A DNA stretch of 64,000 nt from a bacterium (GTDB lineage: Bacteria; Planctomycetota; JAFGQW01), in the NCBI GenBank assembly GCA_030426805.1, contig JAUHXU010000002.1:372001-436000 (forward strand), read 5' to 3'. Positions 1 through 10,583 of this stretch are shown here, one piece after another (position 1 is the first letter of the stretch; each line of letters starts with the position of its first letter). The notes under the pieces were generated by a model that had not been told where the DNA came from, ran no database searches, and saw nothing but the letters and a program-made list of their open reading frames with translations. Both the position numbers and the translations under genes were made by a program.

Positions 1-1
1 G

Positions 2-1903
2 GGGCGGATCCCCGGCGGGTACCTCAAGCGTGAGGGCCGCATCGCCGACCACGAGGTGCTCGTCTGCCGGCTGATCGACCGCACGATCCGGCCGCGCTTT
101 CCGAAGGGCTACCGCAACGAGGTGCAGGTGATCGCGACCGTCCTCGGCGCCGAGGCCGACGCCGATCCCGCGCCGCTCGCGATGCTCGGCGCGTGCGCGG
201 CGCTCGAGATCAGCGCGATCCCGTTCGACGCGGTCGGCGGGCTCACGGTCGTGCGCACCGGCGGCGAGTTGCGCGCGCTCCCGAATGCCGCCGATCGCGC
301 GGCCGCCGACATCGAACTCGTCGTGTCGGCCGGCGCCGACGGTCTCGTAATGGTCGAAGGGGCGCTCGCGCAGGTGCCGGAGAAGGACATCGTCGAGGCG
401 CTGGGGTTCGCGACCGAGCGCCTCGGGTCGTTCTTCGCCGGGCTCGAGGAGATGCGCGGTGCGGTCGGGCGCGAGAAGCGGCCGTTCGAGTCGCCCGCGG
501 ATCCGCCGGCGGCCGACGACGTCGCCGCGCACGCGTCGGGGAAGCTCCGCGACGTGCTCGCGATCGCAGACAAGCGCGACCGGAAGGACGCGCTCGACGC
601 ACTGAAGGCGGAGACGGTCGACGCGCTCGGCGGCAGCGACGACGAGGAGCGCCGCGATGCGGTGAAGACCGCGTTCGCGGCGCTCGTCTACGCGACCGTG
701 CGCCGGCTCGCGATCGAGGACGGCGTGCGGATCGGCGGGCGTGCGGCCGACGAGATCCGCGCGATCGACGGCGAGGTCGCGTGGCTGCCGACGAACCACG
801 GCTCGGCGCTGTTCACGCGCGGCGAGACGCAAGCAGTCGTGTCGTGCACGCTGGGCAGCGCGGAGGACCAGAAGCGCGAGGAGCGGCTCTTCGGCGACGA
901 GTCCTACCGCTTCTTGCTCCACTACAACTTCCCGCCATACAGCGTCGGCGAGACCCGGCCGATGCGCGGGCCCGGTCGCCGCGAGATCGGCCACGGTGCG
1001 CTGGCCCTCCGGGCGCTGCAGCCGGTGCTGCCGGACTTTGCCGACTTCCCCTACACGTTGCGCATCGTGTCGACGATCACCGAATCCAACGGCTCGAGTT
1101 CGATGGCGACCGTGTGCGGCGGTGCGATGGCGATGATGGACGCCGGCGTGCCGCTCGCCGCGCCGGTCGCGGGCATCGCGATGGGGCTGTTGTCCGACGG
1201 TGAGAACGTCGCGATCCTCTCCGACATCCTCGGCGACGAGGACCACCTGGGGGACATGGACTTCAAGGTGTGCGGCACCGAGGCCGGCGTCACGGCGCTG
1301 CAACTCGACAACAAGCTCGGCGCGCTGCCGGCGGGCGTGCTCGAACGCGCGCTCGAGCAGGCGCGCGTCGGCCGGTTGCACATTCTGGAGCGCATGAAGA
1401 CGGTCATCCCGGGGCCGCGCGAGGAGCTGCCGCCGCAGGCGCCGCGCGTCGAGACCGTGTGGATCCGGCCGGAGCGCGTGCGCGACTTGATCGGCCCGCG
1501 CGGCGCGGTGATCCAGGACATCCAGGCCACGACCGAGACCCGCATCAGCGTCGACGACGCCGGACAGGTGCTGATCTACGCGACCACGGGCGACGGCGCG
1601 CGACGCGCGCGGGCGCGCGTCGAATACGTCGCCGGCGACCCGGAGGTGGGGCGCCTCTACGAGGGCAAGGTCGTCAAGACGCTCGACTTCGGCGCGTTCG
1701 TGAAGATCCTCGCGAACACCGAGGGCCTCGTGCACGTCAGCGAACTCGCCGCCCACCGCGTCGAGAACACGAACGACGTCGTCAACGAGGGCGACACCGT
1801 CGTCGTCCGCCTCACCGGCGTCACCGACCAGGGCAAGCTGCAACTGAGCATCAAGGACGCAGCCAACGCCGGCGGCGAACACGTCATCCGCGACCCGGCT
1901 TGA
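2..1903 (+). CDS. pnp: Polynucleotide phosphorylase, 3' part (5' end outside window)
   Basis: Phosphorolytic 3'-5' exoribonuclease of the RNA degradation machinery. The reading frame is open from the first bases, already inside the first RNase PH domain (GGYLKREGR, then LIDRTIRPRFPKGY), so roughly the first 75-80 residues lie upstream. The GTG at 56 is internal, not the start. Domains in order are the end of RNase PH 1, the helical linker, RNase PH 2 (LPTNHGSALFTRGETQ; the DMDFK and LQLD acidic catalytic positions are kept), a KH domain (RVRDLIGPRGAVIQ, about 1470-1590) and an S1 domain (GKVVKTLDFGAFVKI, about 1660-1860). The visible 633 residues fit the usual length of about 700. It ends at a strong inverted repeat shared with the convergent HEAT gene. 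Confidence 0.97.
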   Translation, partial: GRIPGGYLKREGRIADHEVLVCRLIDRTIRPRFPKGYRNEVQVIATVLGAEADADPAPLAMLGACAALEISAIPFDAVGGLTVVRTGGELRALPNAADRAAADIELVVSAGADGLVMVEGALAQVPEKDIVEALGFATERLGSFFAGLEEMRGAVGREKRPFESPADPPAADDVAAHASGKLRDVLAIADKRDRKDALDALKAETVDALGGSDDEERRDAVKTAFAALVYATVRRLAIEDGVRIGGRAADEIRAIDGEVAWLPTNHGSALFTRGETQAVVSCTLGSAEDQKREERLFGDESYRFLLHYNFPPYSVGETRPMRGPGRREIGHGALALRALQPVLPDFADFPYTLRIVSTITESNGSSSMATVCGGAMAMMDAGVPLAAPVAGIAMGLLSDGENVAILSDILGDEDHLGDMDFKVCGTEAGVTALQLDNKLGALPAGVLERALEQARVGRLHILERMKTVIPGPREELPPQAPRVETVWIRPERVRDLIGPRGAVIQDIQATTETRISVDDAGQVLIYATTGDGARRARARVEYVAGDPEVGRLYEGKVVKTLDFGAFVKILANTEGLVHVSELAAHRVENTNDVVNEGDTVVVRLTGVTDQGKLQLSIKDAANAGGEHVIRDPA

Positions 1904-1913
1904 AACGCGAATC

Positions 1914-1981
1914 TGTCCCTCAACGCTGACAGATCTCCGTTTGAAGCGCTTCAAACGCGATTCTGTCAGCGCTGAGGGACA
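1914..1981. terminator. Nested inverted repeat between convergent genes (bidirectional terminator candidate)
   Basis: Arms 1914-1933 and 1962-1981 are 20 bases each and pair at 19 positions. Between them sits a perfect 18-bp palindrome, GTTTGAAGCGCTTCAAAC, at 1939-1956. The structure lies 10 bases after the pnp stop and 22 bases before the end of the reverse-strand gene, and the outer stem is followed by AAAA. A terminator serving both genes is the simplest reading. There is no long T run, so a protein-binding or mobile-type repeat is possible. Confidence 0.6.
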
Positions 1982-2003
1982 AAATCCGATCTCAGTCGCA
2001 CGC

Positions 2004-4520
2004 TCATCGCTGCGGCACGATCGCGCGGGCGAGGCGCTCGGCGAGCATGGCGACCACGGCGTCGTCCGACGCTTGTAGCGCGACGGCTGCCGCGGCGAGC
2101 TGGATGCTCAGGTCGCGCGTGGCGGAGCGTGTCGCGACCGTCGCCGCACGGATCACGGTCGGAAGCGGTCGTTCCCGCAGCAGCCGCAGCAGCAGCCGAT
2201 CGCGGCGGACGGTCGACGGCAGCTCGGCGATTCGCACGGCGACGTTGGCCACGACCGCGTCGGGCGCGTGCGCCGAGACGGGCTCGAATGCGTCGAGTGC
2301 GATCGCGACATCGTCGGGATGCCCGAGCAGTGGAAACGCCTCGATCGCCGCGAGTTGCACGCGTGGATCGGGGTCCGCGAAGCGCGCCCGGATCGCGACG
2401 ATGCTCCGTCGCACGTCTCGTGCGCGTCGCGCTTCGCCGAGGTTCCATTTCAGCGCAGCGACCGCGCCCCAACGCACGACGGGATCGTCGAAGCGAGTCA
2501 GCGCGCGGAGCCTCTCCCGATCGGACTCGTTGCGACAACGGACGACGCCTCGCATCGCGGCCGCGACGGCTCCCAGGTGTTGCCGAGGTTCGTCCGCGCT
2601 CAGCGCGGCCAGGAAGCCGTCGAACGTCCCCGCGCGCTTCGACACGACCCCCCATGCGGCTTCGTACCGGATCGCGGGGTGGTCATGGTGCAGTGCTGGG
2701 AGCAGCTCCTCGGGGTCGACTCTCGCCAGTCGTACGACGACCGGGTGGATGTGGCGCGTCTGCCATGAGATACGACCGGCACCCGGTGAGCATTCGATCG
2801 CCCACGGATCGCGCAGCAGTTCGCGGAGCAGATGGGAGACGATCCGGCGCCCCTCGTCGATCTGCACCAGCGTCTCCGCGGCGAGATCGCGCGTCTTCGC
2901 GTCGGTGTCGTCCAGAAGGCGCGCGACGCGGTCACCTGCCGCCCGTCCCTCGGATTGCAGGAGCTGGAGCAGCCGGAGGATGCGGTGATGGGCCGGCGCG
3001 GGCGGGCGCACGTGGGGCATCGGCACCGGCAAGTGGGCCGGCGGCGGCGGATCGGGGAACAGGACCGTCGGCTCGGGGGCGGGGTGGGGTGCGGGCCGGT
3101 CGCGAATGTCGACGGGATCGTCGAGCGCTTCGACCAACGCGAGCACCGCGGGCGCGCCGATCTGCTTGATCGCGTGCTCGACGAGCGTGTGCGGCACCGG
3201 ATGAGGGGGCCTCATTCGCCCAGTGCCACAACCCGCGGTCGACCAGTATCGTCGCACCCGGATCGGCCCGAGGTAGACGGTGCCGAGTCCGAGCAACGCC
3301 TCGACCGCCGGGTGGGCGTCCGGCCCGATCGCCGCGATCGCGCGCACGGCACGGTCGACGACGCCGATGTCGGGGTCGTGGAGCAGGTGGATCAGCGTCG
3401 TCACGGCGACGGGGCCGCCGATGGCACCGAGCGCAGCGGCCGCTTCGGCGCGATTCGGCGTACGGTCCGAGAGCGCGAGCCGCACGATCGCGGGGACGAA
3501 CGGCCCAGCGGCGCGTCCGATCTTCGCGGCGAGTCGAAGCGCCGCTCGGCGAACCACTGGTGAGTCGTCGCGAAGTCCGTTCACGACGGCCGGCATCAGG
3601 CGCGACGGCTGATCACGGTAGAGATAGGGCACGTCCGCGATCGCCAGCATCGCTGCGATGCGATCGAGCGGCGAGCCGGCCGTCGCGACGTCGATCAGCG
3701 GTTGCGTGCGCCGGCACTCGCGGATCGCGGCGAAGCGAACCTGCCGGTCCGGGTCCTTGATCGCGCGTGCGAAGTCGTCCGGCGGCAGGGGCTTTCGGCG
3801 GGCGTGCATTGCCCACGTCCAGCGAGGGATGCGACGGGTCCAGCGGAGGATCGCGTAGCGGCGCACGCGTGGGTCGGGGTCTTCGAGGGCCACCCTCCAG
3901 TCGGCGCCGAGCGCGACCATCGCGGGAAGGCGATCGAGCTGGCGGCGCGCGCGCACGACGAGGTCGCGTGGTAACCCGGCGGGCGACAGCCCGGGCATCA
4001 TGCACAGCACGGCGAGTGCCTCGCGCCGGGCGTGCGCGTCGTCGCACAGGAGCGTTTCGAGGCACTGCCTGCGCGAGGGCTTCTCCGACAGCGTCGTCGC
4101 GCGGAAGCGCGGTCTTGGACGGCGCCAGCGGTCGTACGGCTGCCACGACGGCGGCTCGTAGCCGACGATCGCGCCGGCGACCGCTTCGATCACGAGCGGC
4201 TCGTGGTCGAACAGGAGCGTCGCCGCGCGTTCGGGGTCGATCGAGTGGAGCGCGTGGGCCGCGGTCTCGCGCACGCCGAAGAGCCCGTAGCCCGATTCCT
4301 CGGGGAGCCACGCGCGGTGGCGGAGGATCGCCTCGAGCACGTCGAGCGGCCGGTCGCATCCCGCGACGTGGAGCGCCAGCCAGTTCGCGCGCTCGCGCGG
4401 GGGCTCGGGTCGGTTCGCGATCGCGACGTAGAGCGCGTCGACGTCGTGCGGCGGGCCCTGCGCGGGGGAGAGCAGGGTGGGGAAGAGCGCCGCGACGAGG
4501 GCGGCGGCGACGCATCGCAT
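2004..4520 (-). CDS. Exported HEAT-repeat protein, 838 aa
   Basis: The first 22 residues (MRCVAAALVAALFPTLLSPAQG) look like a signal peptide. The rest is a string of degenerate HEAT/PBS-lyase-type helical repeats, for example DDSPVVRRAALRLAAKIG, DRTPNRAEAAAALGAIGG, DPDIGVVDRAVRAIAAIG and DPDPRVQLAAIEAF, interrupted near the middle by a proline-rich stretch. HEAT solenoids are protein-interaction scaffolds and no catalytic motif is visible, so a periplasmic or surface scaffold is inferred. A promoter-like pair lies 35-63 bases upstream. It is co-directional with, but 91 bases from, the ABC exporter gene. Confidence 0.8.
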   Translation of the reverse strand: MRCVAAALVAALFPTLLSPAQGPPHDVDALYVAIANRPEPPRERANWLALHVAGCDRPLDVLEAILRHRAWLPEESGYGLFGVRETAAHALHSIDPERAATLLFDHEPLVIEAVAGAIVGYEPPSWQPYDRWRRPRPRFRATTLSEKPSRRQCLETLLCDDAHARREALAVLCMMPGLSPAGLPRDLVVRARRQLDRLPAMVALGADWRVALEDPDPRVRRYAILRWTRRIPRWTWAMHARRKPLPPDDFARAIKDPDRQVRFAAIRECRRTQPLIDVATAGSPLDRIAAMLAIADVPYLYRDQPSRLMPAVVNGLRDDSPVVRRAALRLAAKIGRAAGPFVPAIVRLALSDRTPNRAEAAAALGAIGGPVAVTTLIHLLHDPDIGVVDRAVRAIAAIGPDAHPAVEALLGLGTVYLGPIRVRRYWSTAGCGTGRMRPPHPVPHTLVEHAIKQIGAPAVLALVEALDDPVDIRDRPAPHPAPEPTVLFPDPPPPAHLPVPMPHVRPPAPAHHRILRLLQLLQSEGRAAGDRVARLLDDTDAKTRDLAAETLVQIDEGRRIVSHLLRELLRDPWAIECSPGAGRISWQTRHIHPVVVRLARVDPEELLPALHHDHPAIRYEAAWGVVSKRAGTFDGFLAALSADEPRQHLGAVAAAMRGVVRCRNESDRERLRALTRFDDPVVRWGAVAALKWNLGEARRARDVRRSIVAIRARFADPDPRVQLAAIEAFPLLGHPDDVAIALDAFEPVSAHAPDAVVANVAVRIAELPSTVRRDRLLLRLLRERPLPTVIRAATVATRSATRDLSIQLAAAAVALQASDDAVVAMLAERLARAIVPQR

Positions 4521-4554
4521 CGTTCAACCGATCCCGTGGCCCGGGACCTCTGCC

Positions 4555-4583
4555 AGCATACCCGAGCGCTCGACCCTCCGAAA
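4555..4583 (-). promoter_or_regulatory. Sigma-70-like promoter for the HEAT gene
   Basis: Read on the reverse strand: TTTCGG, 17-base spacer, TATGCT, ending 35 bases before the ATG. The -35 element is weak; spacing and position are right. Confidence 0.35.
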
Positions 4584-4611
4584 CGGTCCCTGGGGCGGAC
4601 AGTACTGGGTT

Positions 4612-6369
<1,758 letters not shown>

Positions 6370-6389
6370 CGAATCTCCTCGTCGAGACA

Positions 6390-6418
6390 CGGATAGCGCG
6401 AACGGGCGCACGAGTCAC
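6390..6418 (-). promoter_or_regulatory. Sigma-70-like promoter for the ABC exporter
   Basis: Reverse strand GTGACT, 17-base spacer, TATCCG, 21 bases before the ATG at 6369. Confidence 0.4.
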
Positions 6419-6425
6419 CCGGACC

Positions 6426-6453
6426 TTGTCGCTCGGCCCGGATCGGCTATCCT
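6426..6453 (+). promoter_or_regulatory. Sigma-70-like promoter for the membrane glycosyltransferase-like gene
   Basis: TTGTCG, 16-base spacer, TATCCT. The -10 box ends 7 bases before the first in-frame GTG (6461), so transcription would begin about at that codon. Confidence 0.4.
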
Positions 6454-6460
6454 CCATCAC

Positions 6461-8551
6461 GTGCGGCCCGGTCGAACCCCAGCGACGTGGAACCTCGGCG
6501 TGTCGAAGCTCCTCCTGCTCCTCTACGGCGCGCTCGGCGCCGTGATCGCACTCGCGCTCGTGCCCGAGCGGTTCGCCGTCGACGATGCGTTCATCACGTT
6601 TCGCTACGCCGAGAACTTCAGCCGAGGTCTCGGGCTGGTGTTCAACGTCGGCGAGTGGCATCTCGGCGTCACGGCCCCGTTCTACGGGCTGCTGCTCGGC
6701 GCGGTCGCGTTCGTGACCGGCCTCGACGTCATGGAGGTCGCGGTCGTCGTCTGGGTGATGGCCGGGGCACTCTTCGCGATGGGGTGCCGGGTGCTGTTCC
6801 GCGATGCACCGCTCGGCGCGCTTGCCGTGCTCGTCGCCTGGGTCGTGCTGCGCGATCCGCTGACCCGCGCGACGATCGGCATGGAGTCGCCGCTGTTCGT
6901 CGCGGTCTGCATCTGGGCGCTCGTCGCGTTTCGCGATGGACGAGGCGCGACCCTCGGGGTCCTGCTCGGGATCGCCGGGCTGACGCGGCCGGATGCGGTG
7001 TTTCTCGCGGCCGTCCTGTTCGGGATCTGGCTCGTGCGCCGCGACGGTGCATTGCGACCGGCGTTGGTCGCGATCTCGGTGGTCGCCGCGGCGTGGTGTG
7101 CGTGGTCGATCCCGACGTATGGAAGCCCCGTCCCGGCGACCGTCGCTGCGAAGGCCGGCCAGGCCCGCAGCGGGATCTGGGCCCATCCGTACGGCGAGAT
7201 GCTCGTGACCCGATGGCTCGTCGACGGGCCGATCTGGCTGTGGGTCCTCACCGGGTTCGGGATCCTGTCCACGGTCGTGCGGCGAGAGCGAACGGGGCTT
7301 GCGCTGACGCTCTGGTTCGTCGCTCAACAGGCCGCGTATTCGCTGGTCGGCGTGCCGGCGTATCCGTGGTACTACGTCGTGTTTCTCGGTCAGGCCGCCG
7401 TGCTCGCCGCGTACGGGATCGCGTATGCGCCGACGTGGCTCCGGCGCGCGAGCGAGATGCGTCGGCGCTGGCCGGTCGACGTCGCGGCGCTGCTCGGCCT
7501 CGCCGCACTGCTGACGTCGGAGGCGGGCGGACTGCGTCGCATTCCCGATCGTCTGCGCGCCGCGTCGATGGAGCCGGCCCACGCCTACGTCGACATCGGG
7601 CGGTGGATGCAACGCAACACGCCGCCCGAAGCGTCGATCGCGTGCATCGAGGTGGGGATGCTCGGCTACTACGCGAAGCGACCGCTCGCCGATTTTCTCG
7701 GTCTCGTGTCCTCGGGCATCGCGCCGCTCGTGCCGGATCATCACCACGTCGACCACGTGATGCGCACGCAGCGTCCGGACTACGTGCTCGCGTTCGACCC
7801 GATCACGGCGCAGGAGGCCGACCTCGCGCAACACCTGCTGCACGCCTACGAGCCGGTGGACGCGACGTGGCCGGGACGCCGCCTCTACCGGCGCGTCGCA
7901 TGCGACGAGGAGACGCTCGCGCGGCGCGTGGCCGCGGTCGTGCCGGACGTCGAAGGGCGTCTGCACTTCGGCGACTTTCCGGCGGCCTACGAACTCGGCC
8001 GATTCGCGGACGCGTTTCGCCCGCTCCGGCCACGGGTCGACGTCGTGCGGTGGCCGAACGGTGAGGAGCGAGCGGCGATCGTGCTGGACCCCGGCTGCGT
8101 GCCGCGGCTCGTTCCGTTCTCGGCCGGCGTCCACTACGAGGCGGCCGCGCTCCGGGAGTGGATGCGTTCGCGGGGGATTCGTTTCCGGGACGATCCCGGA
8201 GGCGAGTCGTGGTTCGTCGAGTCGCGAAAGCCGTACGCGTTCATCCACGCTCCCGCGCCGCCCGGCCCGGGACCGTTTCGGGGCGTGCGCATTCGTCTGC
8301 ACGTGCACGACGACGGCCGCCGGGGCGGTGCGGGCGGACGCGTCTGGTGGCAGGGCAGCGATGGCGGCACGCGCTTGCCCGACCGCTGGACCGCGCTCGT
8401 CGTGCCCCGCGTGGGCGAACCGGTCGACGTGATCGTTCGGTTCCCCGATGGCGGCATCCCGGCGACGCAACGACTCGAGTTGCTGCGGCTCGACCTCCTC
8501 GACCTGCCGGGCGAGGTTCGGGTCCTCGGCGTGTGGCTGGACCGGACCTGA
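6461..8551 (+). CDS. Polytopic membrane protein, GT-C glycosyltransferase-like, about 696 aa
   Basis: After a short N-terminal helix comes RFAVDDAFITFRYAENF, resembling the acidic loop motif after the first helix of GT-C glycosyltransferases that use polyprenyl-phosphate sugars. About ten hydrophobic segments follow to residue 360. The C-terminal 300 residues are soluble and probably periplasmic. A role in transferring a sugar to an envelope glycan is inferred; donor and acceptor are unknown. Start is uncertain: GTG 6461 would be leaderless with the promoter seen, GTG 6500 would have a 40-base leader, and neither has a clear ribosome binding site. It is followed 16 bases later by diacylglycerol kinase. 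Confidence 0.7.
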   Translation: MRPGRTPATWNLGVSKLLLLLYGALGAVIALALVPERFAVDDAFITFRYAENFSRGLGLVFNVGEWHLGVTAPFYGLLLGAVAFVTGLDVMEVAVVVWVMAGALFAMGCRVLFRDAPLGALAVLVAWVVLRDPLTRATIGMESPLFVAVCIWALVAFRDGRGATLGVLLGIAGLTRPDAVFLAAVLFGIWLVRRDGALRPALVAISVVAAAWCAWSIPTYGSPVPATVAAKAGQARSGIWAHPYGEMLVTRWLVDGPIWLWVLTGFGILSTVVRRERTGLALTLWFVAQQAAYSLVGVPAYPWYYVVFLGQAAVLAAYGIAYAPTWLRRASEMRRRWPVDVAALLGLAALLTSEAGGLRRIPDRLRAASMEPAHAYVDIGRWMQRNTPPEASIACIEVGMLGYYAKRPLADFLGLVSSGIAPLVPDHHHVDHVMRTQRPDYVLAFDPITAQEADLAQHLLHAYEPVDATWPGRRLYRRVACDEETLARRVAAVVPDVEGRLHFGDFPAAYELGRFADAFRPLRPRVDVVRWPNGEERAAIVLDPGCVPRLVPFSAGVHYEAAALREWMRSRGIRFRDDPGGESWFVESRKPYAFIHAPAPPGPGPFRGVRIRLHVHDDGRRGGAGGRVWWQGSDGGTRLPDRWTALVVPRVGEPVDVIVRFPDGGIPATQRLELLRLDLLDLPGEVRVLGVWLDRT

Positions 8552-8567
8552 GCGAGAGGATTCGACG

Positions 8568-8939
8568 ATGACGTTTTCGATCGCGGCGCGGCTGCGGAGT
8601 GTCCGGTTCGCGTGGCGCGGCATCCGGACGATGCTCGCGTCGCAACACAACGCGTGGGTGCACGCGTTCGCGACGGTGGCCGTCGTCGCGGCAGCCGTGT
8701 GGCTCCGCGCCGACGCGGTCGAGTGGAGTCTCGTCGTCGGTGCGATCGTCGCGGTCTGGTCGGCCGAGGCGCTGAACACCGCGTTCGAGTTCCTGTGTGA
8801 CGTCGCGTCGCCGGAGTTCCATCCGCTCGTCGAGAAGGCCAAGGACGTCGCGGCGGGAGCCGTGCTGATCGCCGCGATCGGAGCGGTCGCGATCGGCGTC
8901 GTCGCGCTCGGACCGAAGCTCGTCGCGCGCGTCGGCTGA
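8568..8939 (+). CDS. dgkA: Diacylglycerol (or undecaprenol) kinase, 123 aa
   Basis: Small integral membrane kinase of the DgkA family, which phosphorylates diacylglycerol or undecaprenol to recycle envelope lipids. Family signs are the membrane-edge motif EALNTAFEFLCD, the lysine/aspartate pair in EKAKDVAAGAV, three hydrophobic segments and the typical length of about 120 residues. ATG 8568 is preceded by GAGAGGA at the right distance. It lies 16 bases after the glycosyltransferase-like gene, so the two are probably co-transcribed, consistent with undecaprenyl carrier recycling. Whether the substrate is diacylglycerol or undecaprenol cannot be read from sequence. Confidence 0.88.
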   Translation: MTFSIAARLRSVRFAWRGIRTMLASQHNAWVHAFATVAVVAAAVWLRADAVEWSLVVGAIVAVWSAEALNTAFEFLCDVASPEFHPLVEKAKDVAAGAVLIAAIGAVAIGVVALGPKLVARVG

Positions 8940-9006
8940 TCTCCGTGTCGTCGGGGGCGTTTCGGATTAGACGTTCTCCGGCTCTGATACGAAGGGAGAT
9001 CACGCC

Positions 9007-9321
9007 ATGCTCTCGAGTGTCGTCGGCCGGCTGCGCGCGGCCGGAATCGTCGAGGGGATCTCGTTCCTGTTGCTGCTCGGCGTCGCGATGCCGCTGAAGT
9101 ACATGGCCGGGATGCCGATGGCGGTGACGGTCGTCGGCGGCCTGCACGGGCTGTTGTTCGTGCTCTTCTGCGTCGCGCTCTACGATGCGCACGTGAAGAA
9201 GAAGTGGGGCGCGAAGTGGTCGCTGACGGTGTTCCTGTGCGCCGTGATCCCGTTCGGTCCGTTCCTGATCGACGGCAAGCTCAAGGCGATGGAGACCGAC
9301 GACGCCGGGGCGGCGGCGTGA
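9007..9321 (+). CDS. DUF3817 membrane protein, 104 aa
   Basis: Three hydrophobic segments with the family pattern GIVEGISFLLLLGVAMPLKY near the N-terminus, then a GGLHGLLFVLFC helix and a third helix after a KKKWGAKWS loop. This matches DUF3817, a family of small inner-membrane proteins without known function. GAAGGGAG lies 10 bases upstream of the ATG. The last bases overlap the GTG of the next gene (GTGA), so the YciH gene is likely translationally coupled. Confidence 0.82.
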   Translation: MLSSVVGRLRAAGIVEGISFLLLLGVAMPLKYMAGMPMAVTVVGGLHGLLFVLFCVALYDAHVKKKWGAKWSLTVFLCAVIPFGPFLIDGKLKAMETDDAGAAA

Positions 9322-9665
9322 GCGACGGCTTCGTCTACTCGACCGAGCACGGCGAGCTGTGCCCGGCGTGTGACCGCCCGATCGCGTCGTGCGCATGCGA
9401 GGCGCAGCAGACCGTGCCGACCGGCGACGGCATCGTCCGCGTGTCGCGCGAGACGAAGGGGCGCAAGGGGAAGGGCGTCACGCTCGTGACCGGCGTGCCG
9501 CTCGCAGGGCCCGAACTGGCGGCGCTCGGCAAGGCGCTCAAGAAGCGCTGCGGCACCGGCGGGACGGTCAAGGACGGCGTGATCGAGATTCAGGGCGACC
9601 AGCGGGACACGCTCGTCGCGGAGTTGGAACGCCGCGGCTACCGCGTCAAACGCGCAGGAGGATAG
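9318..9665 (+). CDS. yciH: SUI1/YciH-type translation initiation factor homologue, 115 aa
   Basis: Bacterial homologue of eukaryotic eIF1. The N-terminus has a small zinc-knuckle-like segment with four cysteines (CPACDRPIASCAC) after YSTEHGE, as in YciH. The SUI1 fold follows: RVSRETKGRKGKGVTLVTGVPL, then the LKKRCGTGGTVKDGVIEIQGDQ signature and a C-terminal strand-helix. Length is normal for the family. It starts at GTG 9318, inside the stop of the DUF3817 gene. YciH influences start-site selection fidelity in E. coli; its role here is inferred only. Confidence 0.9.
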   Translation: MSDGFVYSTEHGELCPACDRPIASCACEAQQTVPTGDGIVRVSRETKGRKGKGVTLVTGVPLAGPELAALGKALKKRCGTGGTVKDGVIEIQGDQRDTLVAELERRGYRVKRAGG

Positions 9666-9668
9666 ACG

Positions 9669-10055
9669 ATGGGTTCGATTCGACCGCCGAGCCGCGTGCC
9701 GGCCATTCGCACGACGATGTTCCCGAAGGACACGAACCCCAACGGCTCGATCTTCGGCGGGTTCATCCTGTCGTTGGTCGACCAGGCCGCTGCCGTCGAA
9801 GCGATCCGGCAATCCCCGGGGAGCTTCGTGACCGTCGCGATGGACCGAGTCGTGTTCGACAAGCCGGTTTGCGTCGGCGACATCGTCAGCATCTGGGCCG
9901 AGACGACGCGGATCGGCCGGACCTCGATCGACATTCACACGAAGGTGCTCGCACGCCCGCGCGACGGCGGCGACGACGTGCTCGTCACCCAAGCGGACGT
10001 CCGCATGGTGAAGATCGACGCGAATCGCAAGCCGACGCCCATTCACCCGGAATAG
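9669..10055 (+). CDS. Acyl-CoA thioesterase, hotdog fold (YciA-like), 128 aa
   Basis: Hydrolyses acyl-CoA to free acid and CoA. The signature of the YciA/BACH class is present: TNPNGSIFGGFILSLVDQAA, with the catalytic aspartate in LVDQ. The central strand VTVAMDRVVFDKPVCVGDIVSIWAE is typical. Single hotdog domain, so active as an oligomer. GGAGG 8 bases before the ATG. It follows the YciH gene by 3 bases and precedes the DinB gene by 11, so it is probably part of a five-gene housekeeping run from 9007. Confidence 0.9.
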   Translation: MGSIRPPSRVPAIRTTMFPKDTNPNGSIFGGFILSLVDQAAAVEAIRQSPGSFVTVAMDRVVFDKPVCVGDIVSIWAETTRIGRTSIDIHTKVLARPRDGGDDVLVTQADVRMVKIDANRKPTPIHPE

Positions 10056-10066
10056 GGAGCGAAGCG

Positions 10067-10576
10067 ATGCCGGAGTTCGTGCGCTGGTTCGACCGCGCGT
10101 TCGCGTTCGACCTCGAGCCGTGGATGTTCCCGAACGTCGTCGAGCGTCTCCGAGGCACGCCGGCGCGGCTCGAGGAGGCCGTGCGCGGCGTGACGGCGAC
10201 CCGGCTCGTCCACCGCGTCGACGATGCGTGGTCGATTCAGGAGCACGCGGGACACCTGCTCGACCTCGAGCCGCTGTGGTCGGGCCGGCTCGACGACTTC
10301 GACGCCGGCGCGGACCGGCTCCGCCCGGCCGATCTCGAGAACCGCAAGACCCACGAGGCCGCGCACAACGACGCGTCGCTCGACGCGTTGCTCGCCGACT
10401 TCCGGGCGGCCCGCGCGTCGATGGTCGCGCGCCTCGACGCGATGGGTGACGAGGCGATCGTCCGCGCGGCGCTGCATCCGCGACTCGATCAGCCGATGCG
10501 CGTGCTCGACAGCGCGTTCTTCGTCGCCGAGCACGACGACCACCACCTCGCGTGGATCGCGCGGCTCAAGCGCTGA
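10067..10576 (+). CDS. DinB-family protein, 169 aa
   Basis: Four-helix-bundle fold of the DinB/YfiT class, usually metal-binding and often linked to bacillithiol or small-thiol transfer. Likely metal ligands are the histidines in EHAGHLLDLE (about 61-65) and AEHDDHHLAWIARL near the C-terminus. The stretch WSIQEHAGHL is the family's helix-1 signature. AGGGAG precedes the ATG. The substrate is not predictable. Seven bases separate its stop from the convergent gene. Confidence 0.8.
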   Translation: MPEFVRWFDRAFAFDLEPWMFPNVVERLRGTPARLEEAVRGVTATRLVHRVDDAWSIQEHAGHLLDLEPLWSGRLDDFDAGADRLRPADLENRKTHEAAHNDASLDALLADFRAARASMVARLDAMGDEAIVRAALHPRLDQPMRVLDSAFFVAEHDDHHLAWIARLKR

Positions 10577-10583
10577 CCCTGAC

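Noticed and set aside
193-1203. Long open arginine-rich frames overlapping pnp and many other genes
   Set aside because: They are out-of-frame translations of very GC-rich coding DNA: low complexity, no ribosome sites, and no family resemblance.
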